From Ornithodoros turicata (Eukaryota > Arthropoda > Arachnida > Ixodida > Argasidae), in assembly GCF_037126465.1 (NCBI RefSeq), contig NC_088202.1, positions 86,470,160 through 86,534,159 on the forward strand: 64,000 nt of DNA, in the 5' to 3' direction. A program made the translations under genes and the position numbers. Shown piece by piece: positions 43,747 to 57,404 of this stretch (within the stretch, counting starts at the first letter, position 1; the number at the start of each line of letters is the position of its first letter). The notes beneath the pieces are model-generated. The model was given only the letters and a program-made list of their open reading frames with translations. It searched no databases and was not told the DNA's origin.

Positions 43747-46700
43747 GTATACCATTTAAAACGCTGAATGAAACGATGAATATTTTGCAAACACCATATT
43801 GATGTTTGAGGTTTTCTTTCTTTTTCTTTTTCTTTTTTTCGCAATCACATCAGAGGTCATAATGCTCCAGCAAACACCCTAATCAGCACTGTTAGTACAC
43901 CTTTCTGTTGAGTCCGCGGAATAAATAAGGCCGTTTATTCACAAGAACGCCCCTTTTACACTCTGAACGACGCAAAAATGTTACTGTGTAACTAGCCATG
44001 CAGACTCATATATCAACCCGTACCCTTCAAAGGTCTGTTTTTGACTGCACGTTTACATATTTCTTTATGCGTAGCATATCCCTTCAACGAGTATCACGAT
44101 GCGCTCATCATCGTCATCGTTCATGCAGGCGACATCGAGAGTATTATCTTTCCATCTCGCTAAGATTATCAAGACTTCCCTGCACACAACGGCAGCGCAT
44201 AATTTCGCAATTGCGCCTCCCAAACGGTCCATCCATATTGCCTCATCCTCCCGTTGGCGTGATGAACGGCTCCCCTGGGGTGTTGATGCCCTCCCGGGTC
44301 ACTGCCGTGTCAAACGCTTGTAATCCCGTTAAACAATTTGACTTCCCCTCGTATACGCAGATGCGCCAACTGTTCTATTCACAGCCCGTGCAGTGGATAA
44401 TATACGTGGGATAGGGGAGCGCATCGTGGCTCTATCGCGGACCGATCGGTGAACGTAAGGCTCAAGTTAACTGCGCAAAACGGGCGTCGAGGCACGAGCT
44501 CGCGTCTATGGCACAGCGCTGGTTGCAAGGTGCGTGACTAAATGAAGACATTAAGGCGTGATGTCAGTAAAACTTATTTACCCGGGGGAGTCGCGAGTTA
44601 CGATTTTTCGTCGTTGGTTCCGAGGTTGGGAATCTGATCTTCCGATACGATCTGGTGTAAAACGAGCGGCGCTTTTCCCTGTTGTTCGCTGTTTCTTGCG
44701 TTTGTGAAGCTGCGGATGTAGCTGAGTGACAGGAACATCGGTTTGACACGTGCTTGATTCTCTTGGGCAGTGGACTGAAAGTAATCTGATGACTGTTTGC
44801 CACGTGGGTACGGAAGGCGTTACGCGTGACTACATTAAAAGTACAGAACACGAAGATAGCAGTTTGTCGTAAACGCAAGACAAGAAGGACACTAATACAC
44901 ACACAGCGATGCATGTTTTTCTACGTCGCTCTCGTTCGCTTCCTTCGTTTTAAAGACTGTGCTAGATTTTTACCCCTTTTCATTAGGAGGGCAACATACT
45001 GTGCATGCAGACAATGTGGCCTTCCCCTCTCTGTAATTGTCAGTCTTTCTCCGGTATACTCTATTAAAATGTATAATCATGTACGTACAATTAAAACAGA
45101 CAAGTATCGCGACTTAATAATTAATATAAAACCCACACTTTTATGGCGACGAGTTATTTCGGTGGTTGAATTATAAATGTTGTTGATAATGCATGACCCA
45201 TCGTATTGTTCATCTGGGGTGAGAAAGTGTAAGCTGGAAAAATATCTCAAAGTTCCGTCTACTGGCTTATAGAAGAGGAATAAGGAAGGGTCCTAACGTC
45301 GTTGCATGTAATCTTTATGCGGATTCACACCTCTTAAGGTCCCCTGTTATAATTGGCCATAACTAACTTACTACCGTCTACGATTCCTTACCACCAACTC
45401 TTTAGAATGACTTTTATGTGGAAACGTAAATAGTATATTTCGTGCTCTCCTTTTCCCGAAACGTTTATTTTTCTGACCGTCTCGCAGTATTACCATTCTC
45501 AACCCCCATTGCCGCTGTCAACAGGAAGGAACCATTTCGCGGGCAATCCGAAAGTTCCGACTCCCCTCATTTCTATTTCACGAAATGGGCTTCCGCCGCC
45601 GTTACGCCAAAATAACGCCCAAACTGCCTTATAGCGTTAAATTTGGGCCGGCGGATATATATTATAGCTTGTAAACGACGAGGGAGATGAAGCCAGGAAG
45701 GTGCTATAACGGACCTGTTATCACCAGAATGGCCAATTAGTGCTGTAATTGGACCTGCCAACAGCCTTGGGATTTGGAGAATGATTTGGGCAGGCCCGAG
45801 AAAATTGCCTTTTCGCCCTCCACCCGATGGTGTGAGCGCAAGGCAGGAAGGAGGTTGGCAACCGAGGAAGCCGTCTGCGCATTTAGAAGCAGCCAATCCG
45901 AACGCTTCTCCGGCCATCAATATTTCCTGAAACTCTCCTCGCACGCGTTCCTTTTCTGGAAGAACGTTTTCATGACTCGGCGGGCATGAGGGGAGTGCGA
46001 CTAGCTGCGAGTGGTAGAAGGAAGAAATTGGAAATGCAGGAGGTTGAAATGCTTCCATGACAAAGAAGGAGTTGGGATCAATAGTATTCGGGGAGAAACA
46101 TGGATATAATATTGCACGAGTGAGCCGACGGGTTGAAATAACGCCAGATGAAGATGGAGGTTTATGCATTGGAAGAAATGCTTCGGAGGAGATAATATAA
46201 GGCCAGAACTGCTATTTATGTTACTGGCACAGTTCGTCCGCTTTTGTCACATTATTTCTGTGCCATCTCAGTCTTACAATTTTGGAACATGACGTGCACT
46301 TTTGTTGTAGGAGTGAGCAGCTTTAATTGTTTCCTTTCCTTGCAGGACCAGGTGACTTATTATCACAAAAAATAAAGTTGTTGGCGTTGTTGTTGTGTAG
46401 TGTGTGATGTGTGGGGTGGCTTTTCCACTGTCCACCGTCGTCATCTGGGTCCCGGAAAGAACGGTCCCGAAAAAGATGGACCCAGGTGGCAAGGGAAGAA
46501 TAAATGATCCCGTGCCCGGTCGATGGTGTCTGTAGGCTGCCTGTGTCGGTGTGCGTTAAAAAAGAAAAAGAAAACCCAGAAAATTCACTACTTCCTTCTT
46601 AGGGTCTCTCTAAGATTTAGCGAGCCTTGTTCTAAAGAAGATGTCACAGTTTAGCGAGTTACATTTTAACGAAAAAAGCTCGTTGTAGTGCAAAAAGTTC

Positions 46701-47019
46701 CAGTTGACGACTAAGGGAGGACGGGCGGGTGAACAGCCAGTATAAATCGGCAACGTATGCCATCCAGTCCAGACCACCCTCTATTACTCGGGAAAATTCC
46801 ATCATGTGCCGGTATTTTGCATTTTCAATTGTGTTCCTTACAAATCTAAACAATGGTTTTGAGAGCTGGGACGGGAACGAAAGGAAGAATATTTTGAAAT
46901 GCAAACATTAAGTAGGCAAAGTACCTCTCGCTCTGTTAAAAAGCATGAGTCTCTGCGCATGACATTTACTGGTGATGTGCACTGGGATTGGTGATGCACG
47001 TCCTAGGGCTTCACCCAAG
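43747..47019. other. No gene recognised; one 198-codon antisense frame
   Basis: A minus-strand frame of 198 codons (45573-46169) is the longest without an explanation. Its Pro/Ser/Ala-rich sequence has no known motif, and one frame this long is expected by chance in 64 kb. No repeat copy was recognised between about 44.0 and 46.9 kb. Confidence 0.4.
45733..45752. promoter_or_regulatory. Candidate homeodomain-type palindrome
   Basis: CCAATTAGTGCTGTAATTGG is a perfect 7-bp inverted repeat (CCAATTA/TAATTGG) with a 6-bp spacer. TAATTG and TAATTA are typical homeodomain cores. It lies in repeat-poor sequence about 11.4 kb downstream of the eve stop. Regulatory function is inference. Confidence 0.25.
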
Positions 47020-47090
47020 GCCGACATGCCGTTTGGCTGACCTTTCCTCCTCCTTTTTTTCCTTTGTTCTAATAAATATATCCCCCCAAG
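47020..47090 (+). mobile_element. LINE 3'-tail fragment
   Basis: GCCGACATGCCGTTTGGCTG, ACCTTTCCTCC, a T-rich run, AATAAA (47071-47076) and a C run. Matches the tail of the LINE at 36091-36535 (GCATGCCGAC, CTGGCAGACCTTTCCTTC). Confidence 0.6.
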
Positions 47091-49745
47091 GCGATTATTC
47101 AACAACAAAATCAATTACTTATAACGCGTTGGAGCTTCCGATTGCTAGTTCATGCAGTCGTGCGGTTTCTTGAAGCAATCATCGTAGTGAGTGAAACAGA
47201 AGTGGTAAAGCTTACACTAATCCGTTTTGTTAATGACGGATATTTCTGTTCCTGGTTCTCCGTCTCTAATGTCCGTCTCGGGTTCTCCATCTCTAATAAG
47301 AAATTCTGCCATCACACGACGACTATGATCATCTATTTTGATCTCTAACTGGTATCAGTTGTTGCGTAGTATAGGCGTTAATACGTATGCAAAACCAATG
47401 TATGCAAACGGGGAAACACTTTAAACGGTTTGTGTTGTTGAGAGGTAGAAGTTCAAATATAAGAATGAAGAGAATGGTAGGCTTTACTTCGCGCATACTT
47501 CGAGTGTGACACCTCGTCTTCTTTCGCATGCATTCTCACCGAGGAAAGAAATCAAACCAAAAGAAAAGTTATCGTGAAGCCATATGTATTTCGCTAAACG
47601 TGCGATCTCAAAAACAATTTTCGCTAAAACGTAGCGGGTCCCCATTCCCTGTAACAATATTTTCTAATACGAGGCTCCCTAACTTAGAAGCTTCTAGAAC
47701 GAGTTTCGCACTCCTCCCTTCCTTTTTTACCACACATTTTCACATACGCGGCCTAGTGGCACCATCGGAGGGCACGGTACCATTCTTTCCGGGACCGTCT
47801 TTTCCGAGGCCATTCTCCCTAAACCCCCCTCATCTTTGCCAATGTGTGAATGAAGAAATCCAACCACTGACCCCTGCGGCTTCTCCTTCCGCTTGCGTTG
47901 GCTAGATTTTATTTTTCGACTTACATACGTACGATATTGACCTTCTGCAATTAGCGTAAACGAATCAATTCGTATTATAGACAACGCCTGAAGACGATTA
48001 GTTGTTTTTCAGCTCTACCACTCAGCTGTTTTATACAGCCATTCTGAATAATATCCAGTGCTATTTAACCATATCTCTTTGAACAGGTGATGTACAGGGT
48101 GAAAAACTGATACAAGAAATATGAGACCTCAGCGACTGCGATGAAAGAGCACATTCGTTTCCCGTGCGTATTTCACCAGTCGGATACATTAAAATATTCA
48201 ATACACACTTTTTTGCGCTACGCGTGTCACAACAAAAAACAAGCATTCTTGCTTCCATGATAGCCATTCTAATAAATAATCATATTCGGGGTTTTTTGAA
48301 TACCGAAGGGATAATTATATATTCGTTCGAATTTCGAATCGAAGCGATTTCTCTTCCAAACCGGATATACTCGAATAGTTACGAAGCTGCAATCGTAAGA
48401 AACGCCAGAAGAGAGTATATAAAACAAACCTAGTGCAACTTCGTACGAAGATCCGGATAGATATATCACGTATACGTATGCTGTATATTCGAATGTATAT
48501 GTGAGTTCGGTTCGGTAATGTAACTATTTGCTTCGTACTCGCTTCGGTTTTCAAATTGCTATTCGCATAGCCCTATAAGTAGCAGACGTTGTCCCCGATA
48601 TGCCTGCCCAAACTGAAAAAGCCTACGTTTCAAAAGCAACAGAAAAAGCGAGAGAGGAGGCAAACAGGACGAACCCTGAACTCACCACTTAACCCTTTGA
48701 CCGGTCGTCCATAACACGCATTTATGAAGTGACGACACATATGAACAGCCGTTGACCTTCCCATAGAGTATACAACACTTGTGGTCACCCCTTTGGAGCC
48801 GAGCCAATACTAAACCGCCCGGGGGGCAGAGATGGCCTGAATGAGACGTTTGCGACGCACATAAATCTGGTGCGGCCGGCTGTGTCACCACCTGGAAGCA
48901 TTTCATGATACGTGTAATGAGAGGGTATGCCACTACGAAAACAACGGGACTTCTCTGCGCCCGAGGTTTGCCGCTCCTATTGTACGCGATATTTATGAGG
49001 CTAGCGGTGGCCGCTCATTGTGGCTTCCCTTCTTTTGCGTGGGCATCTGCCATCCACGTGCGACATCACTACCGGACTCTGTAAGAATCATTGTTGTCTC
49101 ATTTTTCTCACACCGGGAAAGTATACTTTCACAGCTTTGCTCATTTCTCTCGCTGAAAGGTGTTCTGCTTGCGCGCACAAATGCGACAGCAAACACTCAT
49201 AGCTCGACTTCAAGAGTGAGTCTCTCTGAGCGCGGTTGGAACGTCAATATACGTGTAAACAATACTGACCTCAATGAAGTCTTGCTTGTGATCTGCAAGT
49301 AATGGACGCGAACTATGTGGTAGAATATACTGTAAAACTCTTTAACTTCGCGGGAATTAGGGTGAGAGCAGCACAATTTTTGAAACGTGAGGTGGGCAAG
49401 CTTGCGCTTGTCCCATCCTACAGTTGTCAATATAATTTCGCGGGATCAGTTTTTCACGATCACTAAATTTTGCGAATTTTGGATGCCAAAATTCGTAACC
49501 TAATTGACTTGCATCGTGCTAAGCACGAGATTTCCGCTTACACACTTGATAAAAGCTACATTCCGCATGCTAGTGGTGTAGAGCAACAACAACAACAACA
49601 AATAAGTTATGACGATGTAGTGGGATGTAGAGCAGTTCAAACGGTTATAATGTTAGGCTGAAAAGGAGAGGAAAGACGGATGTGTAGAGATTTTAATGTC
49701 TGGGCGTGGAATTCGAGCGGGCGCGGGGAATGACGTAGAAGATGA
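47091..49745. other. No gene; TTCGAA-rich repeat near 48.3-48.6 kb
   Basis: Many TTCGAAT, TTCGTACGAAG and ATATTCGAATG strings lie at 48310-48580, resembling a subterminal hAT-like region with no defined ends. (CAA)n followed by GACGATGTAGTGGGATGTAG at 49580-49635 is a likely retroposon tail on the minus strand. Confidence 0.4.
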
Positions 49746-50330
49746 TCATGAACGTAACGATAATTCTTCCTCACATATTTCCCCTTCCGCAGGTGAAGCC
49801 ATCCTGGCTGAAGGGGATGCAGAAGAAGGGTCTTTGTAAGGCTTCAGACGAGACACATACGCGTTTCCTCGGGAACGGCAACGGCAGTCGGAAGGGGCAT
49901 CAAAGGGCTCGATGGCGTAATTCACATCAGAGTTCTTCGTGAGGACGCGGTAAGGCCCAAGATATCTGCAGATGAGCTTCTCGCAAAGACCAGGTTTACG
50001 GATGGGGACCCACAGGCAGACAAGGTCACCACTGCAGCAGTGAACGTGGCGGCGGCGCTCATCGTAACGCAGCTTAGCGGCCGATTGCTGCTCGAAGGTG
50101 CGACAGCGTGCGAGCTGACGGCATTCCTCTGTCCGTGAGGTAGCCTCGGCCAACGTGTTGTTGTGCTCCGTGGACGAGTGGTACGGAAAGACTGTATCAA
50201 TGCTGCAGATGAGATCGCGGCCAAAGACTAAGCGGAATGGGCTGAAGTTGGTGGTCGACTGAACAGCTGTGTTGTAGGCGGATGTGAGGTAAGGTATATG
50301 AATAGTTTTCGATGCGTCAAATCTTGCCAT
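49746..50330 (-). pseudogene. Ty3/gypsy integrase C-terminus (truncated element)
   Basis: A 194-codon minus-strand frame. Near its N-terminus are SAYNTAVQSTTNFSPFRLVF and GRD, a hallmark of gypsy integrase after the catalytic Glu. Then come a Lys/Arg-rich linker with YDERRRHVHC, and the GPY/F module with GDLVCLWVP, ICRYLGPYRVL, YAIEP and YVSRLKPY near the end. The catalytic core, RT and gag are absent: similarity stops at the 5' edge near 50330. The frame itself is intact, so truncation may be fairly recent. No LTR pair was found near it. Confidence 0.88.
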
Positions 50331-50600
50331 TCATATTTGGTGAACGATAAGGGTGTTACATTACTGATTCCCTGCTTGAGTGCAAGCGCTTTCCCATCGG
50401 TTGAACTTTCGCCCTCTTTCTACTTCATTGATTTTTTTTTCTCATTTTCTAGATGCATATACTAAGGCAGCTAGTCCGACCTTTTCGCGACCTTATACTC
50501 GTTCCTACTTCCTACCTCAAACGTTCATATTTCCTTCTCGATCATATCATCACCATCATCAATTCAGCTAAAAACGTGGATAAGATAACGCGGACAGCTA
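50331..50600. other. No gene recognised
   Basis: T run near 50431-50438. Two short overlapping frames only. Confidence 0.5.
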
Positions 50601-50753
50601 CCCGAGCAGCACAGTGTGCTGAAAGTCGAGTGTAATAGGGGTGGACGGGAACGTGGAAGGCCTAGAACAAACCCGTGAAACTAAAGCAGATTGATAAGAC
50701 ACATACCGTCGACCCTCACTGCAGTTGACTTTCAGTACATTGTGCTGCTTGGG
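50601..50753. mobile_element. Palindromic MITE family B, copy 1
   Basis: CCCGAGCAGCACAGTGTGCT, GAAAGTCGAGTG and AGGGGTGGACGG at the left pair with CCGTCGACCCTC, CAGTTGACTTTCAGTACATT and GTGCTGCTTGGG at the right. TA lies directly outside both ends, consistent with a TA target duplication. A second copy is at 62500-62652. A loop of about 60 nt holds no frame. Confidence 0.85.
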
Positions 50754-52660
50754 TAAAGGGTGCCGATAAGACAGTTATTCATTTGCATTTTTTTTTATTA
50801 TTGTGGGCACACCACGGCTGTAACGACTTCATAGTACCGCTTAGTGGACCTCAAGTAACCAACAACTGCGCCAGAGAAGCTATGAGTACATCATGTCGGC
50901 ACTCGATAGTCAAAGTCAATCACAGCAGCACGTGGACTCCTGCATAAATAATCGGACAAGCTATTAATAATTTGCGCTGTAACTTCACACAAAAGTAATA
51001 AATCTTACAGATTACAGGAATTAACGAGGTGTTACATGCATGTACGGAACGGATTAGACCCATAGACCAGCCTAAGTACGCCTCACCATCACCTGCCAGC
51101 AAACAAAAGTTTTTTTTTTTTTTTTTTTGACAAAACCCCCGCCGATTTGATTAAATTGCTGCCTTCGTACAATAATAAGAAGGGAGGACCCTTCATCCAT
51201 CACTCGCTGACATCTCAATGTTGCTGCAAAATAAAAACCTCACGACTTTGGAAGCAGGTGCTTTGGATAGTATCAAGACCGGCACACAATACTGCACCGA
51301 TCAATTTGTCCATCCTTTGCTTGGGGCACGACTAAATTCCTCACCCCCGCAACGGGGCAACATGCTCGTTGCGCAGTGCGTATAATAGGCTCAGCTGGTC
51401 GCTTTCATCACCCCTCGCGGGTTGTATTCAGTTTTAAACCTTCTTAATGCTTAGTTAAATAGGCGTCACTGTCTCGTTAATCGAGTCCTGCGACGGCGCC
51501 GATGATAGATGACTTGCCTACAGGCCCGTCACGGGCCACTCAACAACGCACGTGTACGGTGCGTAGTAGACTGCTACGTTCTTTGGCTGCGTGCGCAGGT
51601 TACAATGATCAAAGATAGGAAGCTTGCTGCTGTATTAGAATTGCTGTTACCACAGCCAGCAGACACGATATATAAAAGAATATTTCAAATGAGCAACTCA
51701 AGAGTTGTGTACATCCAAGTGGCAAAGCTCATTAAACACTTTCTGCGTGGCGATAGCTCAGTAAGACACGTCTCTAGAAATAAGATATAAAAGCTAGTGT
51801 CTGAACTGATTCGTTGACAGAAGAAGCGGTGTATCGTGATACATGAGAATAATTTGTTATCTCCCATAGGAAGTCAACATTGCATGATTTACGCCGAACA
51901 GACAGGTATCAAAGAACGAAAATTTCGAGTTCACATGTTTATATGTTTTTCCCCGTATATATATTATGTGTTATGTCATATGTGTGTGTTTACACATCCG
52001 GGAAACAAACCTCGCATAGCCCTCGCATGATCTTCATTTTCATCCTCTCAATGATTCACATACCACAAACAGAACTTGAAAGCCTCAGTGGATTATCGGC
52101 GCAAAAGTTGTCAAAATTTTGACACAGACGTACGACTTCCTACAGTTACAGTCCCTATGCACTGGCAAAAATGCCGTTGGTACAATATAGCAGTGCACAA
52201 CTGGAGCTGTGCCTGTAAAGCTCTCTTCCCCACCTGTTGAGGTATAATGAGGCAAAGCCAGCTTTACGTATTTTGCGCTCGACTTACTTCGTACACCCAA
52301 TTTGCACTTTCTGTTCGGGAAGGCGTTGCATTTCATATTAAAAGTTTTCGAGAAACGTTTTATCTCGAGAATATCTAACGTTTTCAGTTTGGCACCGTTG
52401 TTTCCAAAGCTATAAAACAGAGCACTTCACTTCAGTTACCTGTCCCATGGGCATGCACTATTTTGCTACCAACAATGAGGCTATCAGCGGCAAGAGGGTA
52501 GATATTGTTCCTCTTTGGGAAAACAACTTTTTGCTCTATATTCTTCACGGCACGCTGGTTTTCCGTAGTGTCGCCAAATTTTCCCTGAAGCTGTTTCAAA
52601 GACCTTGTATTACGTTCGCCATCGTGTATGTGCAACACCACCTAGATAGAGATAGCCTGC
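50754..52660. other. No gene recognised
   Basis: T runs at 50789-50796 and 51110-51128. Short frames only. Confidence 0.5.
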
Positions 52661-53025
52661 TTGCTCGTCTCGTGACGTAACAATTAAGAGTCAGCCAATG
52701 AGGATCGTGTTTTCAAAGACGGTAGCCAATTACGAACTTGCTTTCAGCGGTCGTGGCCATGCAGGCGAACCACCGTCGTCTGCGAGTTGTGATTGAACGT
52801 CCTCGCGTACTAAATGGGAAAACTTGGAAATAAACGCACAACGGTCCCAACCTTTCTCAAAATTGATTCTCTGGAAAGCGTCTTGCATTTTTTGTGTAAA
52901 TATTAGGTCTGCAGGTTCTAGGTGAGCTGCAATCGTTTGCGGGTTCTTGAATTCGCAGAACTGTGAATCGCAGTAGCAGACGAACTCTGACTCTTAATTG
53001 AAAGAGGGAGAGGAGGCAATGCACG
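52661..53025 (+). repeat. Dispersed repeat, copy 2 (empty SINE site)
   Basis: Direct-orientation partner of 9061-9600, without the SINE. TGCTTGCTCGTC occurs once at 52668-52679 where copy 1 has a duplicated target. Also shares TAAGAGTCAGCCA, CGTACTAAATGGGAAAA, TTCTTGAATTCGCAGAA and GGGAGAGGAGGCA. Confidence 0.8.
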
Positions 53026-56000
53026 GGCTTTCTCTATGTAGGTGGTTTTGGTATATGGCGCATATGACGTACTGCAGAAAGTGACCGGCTGTGCGAGAGC
53101 ATCACCTTCGTGTCGTCACCATGAAGAGTTCACTCTTTCGTTCATTTCTTTCATTCTTTCTCTCTTTGTTATCACTTCATTTGTCACTGAGTGTACAGTG
53201 TAGTACCCAGGACAAAAAGCTGCTAAAAGCGGCTTGACACAGCTCTAATTTCGGATTCAGAAGCAACGAAAAATCGAAAAGTGAAAACAAGGGTGATAAA
53301 GCAGAATGCTTTTTACTCACACTGACTGAAATCAGTTGTCAGAACAATCCAACCAGATAGCGATGGGAAAAATTCGTACAACTTCCTCTTTATTTGAACA
53401 GAGGTTTGCTGCACAGTTGTTTACGTTTCCGGAAGACTACACAATCAAAATGTCGGTGTTCGACGCGGCCTTGCAAGAGGCAGCTCACTACGACTTATTC
53501 GAAGCGGCGCAAGCTGAACAACTACAGCTGTGCTGAGAAGTCAGTATAATCTCATGAGTTTAGGGTGCTTGAGTTGCGTCGTCTGCTCCGCAAGGCATGG
53601 AACGAAAGGCTTCCTTCTGGCGCATGAGAAATAAGAGAATCCCGTGACTATTCTAATTTAAAGTCGACAAAATATACCTCGTGCCAGCACACGGTAAAAA
53701 AAAAAAGAGAGAACAAGAAAAAAAACATGTTTCTTCGTATTAAGCGGGCACCTTGTTACGTTGATTCATCAATGCGAGTCGCCTTACCCTTCGTTATGCT
53801 ACAGTACTGCATATCAGTTTAGGCTACGCCGTTTCTTCTTCTTTTTCTTTTTCGAAGTCCAATCCAATCCTAGGCTACGCCGCTATGGCGCCAAGTCACG
53901 TATCGCGACTGCTCCAACGCGTCAAAAGGACAGTCAGGCTTCCTACGAATGGCCCAACCAGAAGCCACAAACCACACGCAGTTTCCAGTGACCACCACCG
54001 CCGTGACGATACTATAGATGCAAGAACAGCCTGCGCCGCACTGTAGATATGGCGTTGCGTGCATTTACCGGAAATGGAGACTTGGACCTGCGGAAACATC
54101 GAGCGTACCGGCGTCGCGGCGCCCTCTGCAACGATAGGAGTACGTCGGCGAGCACGTCCGGAAACCGTAAATGGGGTCGTTCGTCATGCTACCCTGTGGT
54201 GGTCTGCCAATAAAGATAGCCGTGGGTGACGCGGAGTCGTGTAAAGTGCACGCCTACATCTGGTACGGAGTGGGTCGGAAAGACGCCGAGTTGTCCATCA
54301 AGCGCTCCTGGATGGTATGTCTGCACGTCGCGCGATCGCGAGATTTTCACGCGCGGTTCTGGCAGCTGTTGCGAGATGTCCTTGTTCTTTTTTTTTTCTT
54401 TTCATTTCTCTCGGATGAACGTAAAAAGTGAGCCTCCCAGTAATGTGTGTACGTTTCCAGCGTTCTCATATTTTAGTGCCTGGTGGGATTTTGTGCATGA
54501 CATGCGACACAAAAATGGCGTCGGGAGGCCCGGTCGATGCATGGGAAAGCGTGAAGGAGATTTCCTGCGTGGTATAAACCATCGATGAGGTAGATCTGTT
54601 TGAAGTGAACTTGTATCGCCGAAAAGAAAACAAGAAAAGAACCTGGCAAATGAGAACCCTAAATAATATGCGAGGCTGACGGATTAAATGGAAGAGATCT
54701 GATGATTTATAATTACATACAAGTTATAACATACGCGAAATTCCATGGCGCTAGACAGAGGAGGAATGTCAACGGAATTCGGGAGAATTCGTAATTGAAA
54801 GACATGTCACGCGACAACAGCTGTTCCTAAAAATGAAACCAGCATATGTATTGCTGTACGAGTAAAGACATCTCGTGAAGAACTTGCATTTAACATGAAA
54901 GCCTCCTTTATATATTTGCGGTCAGGTTGAAACGCGACACTGATGTGGTATGCCAAAGTATGGAAGCAGGTCGACAACGTACCAATGAAAACGAGAGAAG
55001 AAGAAAAAAAGAAAACAGTAGGCAAGTAACCAATGACGACATACGCGATCCATACAGTTCTAGTTTCTTCCGAAGATATTTATGATTGAAACCTAAGTCA
55101 ACGGCATCATCCTGTTCACGATCATGCTCGTAACGAGCAGTATAATGCAAATGCAAATAAACAAAAAATACGTATTATTACGGCTTTCTGACAGCTTACG
55201 TGGCTGGCACTTACGAAATTGAATGTAATGTTTTGGCACATCGTATCAGAAGACATAGAGACAGAAAGTCTACAGAGTAACCTTCGACGTCTATGGCTCC
55301 TCCACCAATTTCATTCCAACGTTCTAAAACATACTCGATCGGCAGTCAACGTCGTCTGCGAGAGGTTCTCCAGTTGTTTCAGAACTGTCATATAGTGCTG
55401 CGCAACTTACCAGTCAGAGTCACCAACTCGTTTACACTATTAACATCGCCAAAATCACCAAAGTAGATTCTCCCAATGCCTCGCGGACCTCTCCAAAGAA
55501 AAGAGCCCCCCCCCCCTTTTTTTTTTTCGACTTTCCTCTCAAGGGTCTACAGTGACTGCTGTAGTGCTTTATACACCGTGTGGTGCCGTGGTGCACATCA
55601 AAGACTGCTGTAGTTCCATCTTTGTTATTGGTATTGGAGCATTGGTACTCTGTTGTCAACTTGTAGTGGTATATTTATCGTTGCCGTCGATTCATCGGGT
55701 CTTACGCACCCAGAGGATTTGCGCACAGATTTGTCACGGTGGTTGTTGATTCTGTTGTACTATATCGAACAAAATCCTATTTCGATGTAGGCGCGGCCGA
55801 GGTATGTTAGGCACAACGTCCCAGTCACAGCATACAATTATTCTTGCATTCACTTTTCCCACCATGTTTTTTAGACGTCTCACGTTCAGTCTCTGTTGGC
55901 GGCTCCCGGACTGAGGCTTTTGCTTTGATCTAACCTTAAACGTACCGTTGGATTTACTGCTTTTCGACGTTTGCTCTTTGTTCGTAATACGTAAGTAAGC

Positions 56001-57404
56001 ACAACACGCTGATGACCTTAGTGACCCGTGTACGCAAACATATCTTCGCATCTCACGAGAAGCGGCTTGGAATTCTACCCAACAAGGCGAAACAGCTAAC
56101 ATGTACCTCGGCGTGTAAGCTGGCACAGACAAAACATACAGCTGTAGCACGGAAAGTATAGGCGTCGTACGCAGTCGCACACAAGAAAGGAAAGAATAAC
56201 TCGTCAAGGCGTAACTCTCGAAGCAAACGAAGAGCCTCATTTTTTACCCGTTTCAGCAGCACGGATCCGGAAGACTAATCCGAACCGTAAACGCCGTCGT
56301 GACTCGAACAGTTCACTAAAACTTCGTGGTTTTGGAATAACGGACAGGTGCTCCCAAAAGAATCGCCGACTTCGGCTTGTCACAGATCCCTTTCAGCGAA
56401 CGCACAATGCCTCCACGCAAGGGTTCGTGTCAAGTCGGGGGCACGGTGGTGGGGACAAAGTGGAAAAGAAAGCCGAAACTACGCAACAATTTCGTCATCC
56501 CTACTTTCACGGGTTTCCCCCTTTCTGTTTATCCCCCGCAAGGAGAAAGGGTGGGATTCTTCTACTTTAGCGGGCGTGAAGTGCAAGCGAACAAGGGGGA
56601 CAGCTGTCACCAGTTCTACAGGTGCGGTTTCGGCTCGATTTTATTTAGCGGGTTTGGAGGCAACATGACCATACACGAACCCTCAGCTCCTCCCCTGTTG
56701 GCGATTGGCGCTTCATTGAGATTGCGTGACAGATGGTTCGTTTACGTGTGCCGTACGTGTGGCAGGACCGTCAATGCATAACGGGCAACTTAAACGTCTT
56801 TATGCGCCATTCGACACGTCGGGCACGCATGGCTCACGCGCCGTCACGACGGTATTGTCATCAGGTATAGGCTGCGGATCAAAGGATGGAATGATGGACG
56901 AAGGCAGGGGGCCTTCGTCTACCTCTAAAAGTTACGTAAAAGAGCCTCGACTGTCGGTATAGGGTAATTGGTGTAGATCAAGGCCTGGCTTTGAGAAGCT
57001 CGCATGAAAAGGAAAAGAAACGTAAGGCTTCGTATTCTCCATAACGGCGACCTCATGCTGGGCAGCATTGTGACTCTTGCATGGAGTGTGCCTCACGCCC
57101 TTTTCTCTTTTGTGTACTTTCCGCCTTCGTGGGCAATGAATGGAGTCCATAATTAGACGCGCCTTCACGCTCCGTTTGGGAAAAAGGAGGGAGTCGAGAG
57201 AGACGTCTCCAAACTGCAGTAGCAGACGACTGAGGTCTCGGAAGGTTTTGTTATGTTACTTTCCCATTAGTTGCGTACCATCAAATCTACTTGGTGCTCC
57301 ACATGATCTTCAGCAATGTGTTACGAGCCCGTGTTGTTACGAAGCAGTGAACTCGCTGCATGTTGGTTGGCTCTCTTGGAATTTTTTTAGATTCAGTGTT
57401 AGCG
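53026..57404. other. No gene firmly recognised
   Basis: Frames at 54171-54431, 55734-56240 and 56348-56781 lack recognised domains. At 54171 an open frame of about 48 codons (ATG, PIKIAVGDAESCKVHAYIWY, SIKRSWM) ends at ATG/GTATGT, a good 5' splice site, so a small exon is conceivable. Homopolymers: T at 54389-54398; C then T at 55507-55529. Confidence 0.35.

Noticed and set aside
45573..46169. 198-codon minus-strand frame as a gene
   Set aside because: No motif, low-complexity Pro/Ser composition, and a frame of this length is expected about once by chance in this window.
55734..56240. 168-codon minus-strand frame
   Set aside because: No recognisable domain or splice context; likely chance.
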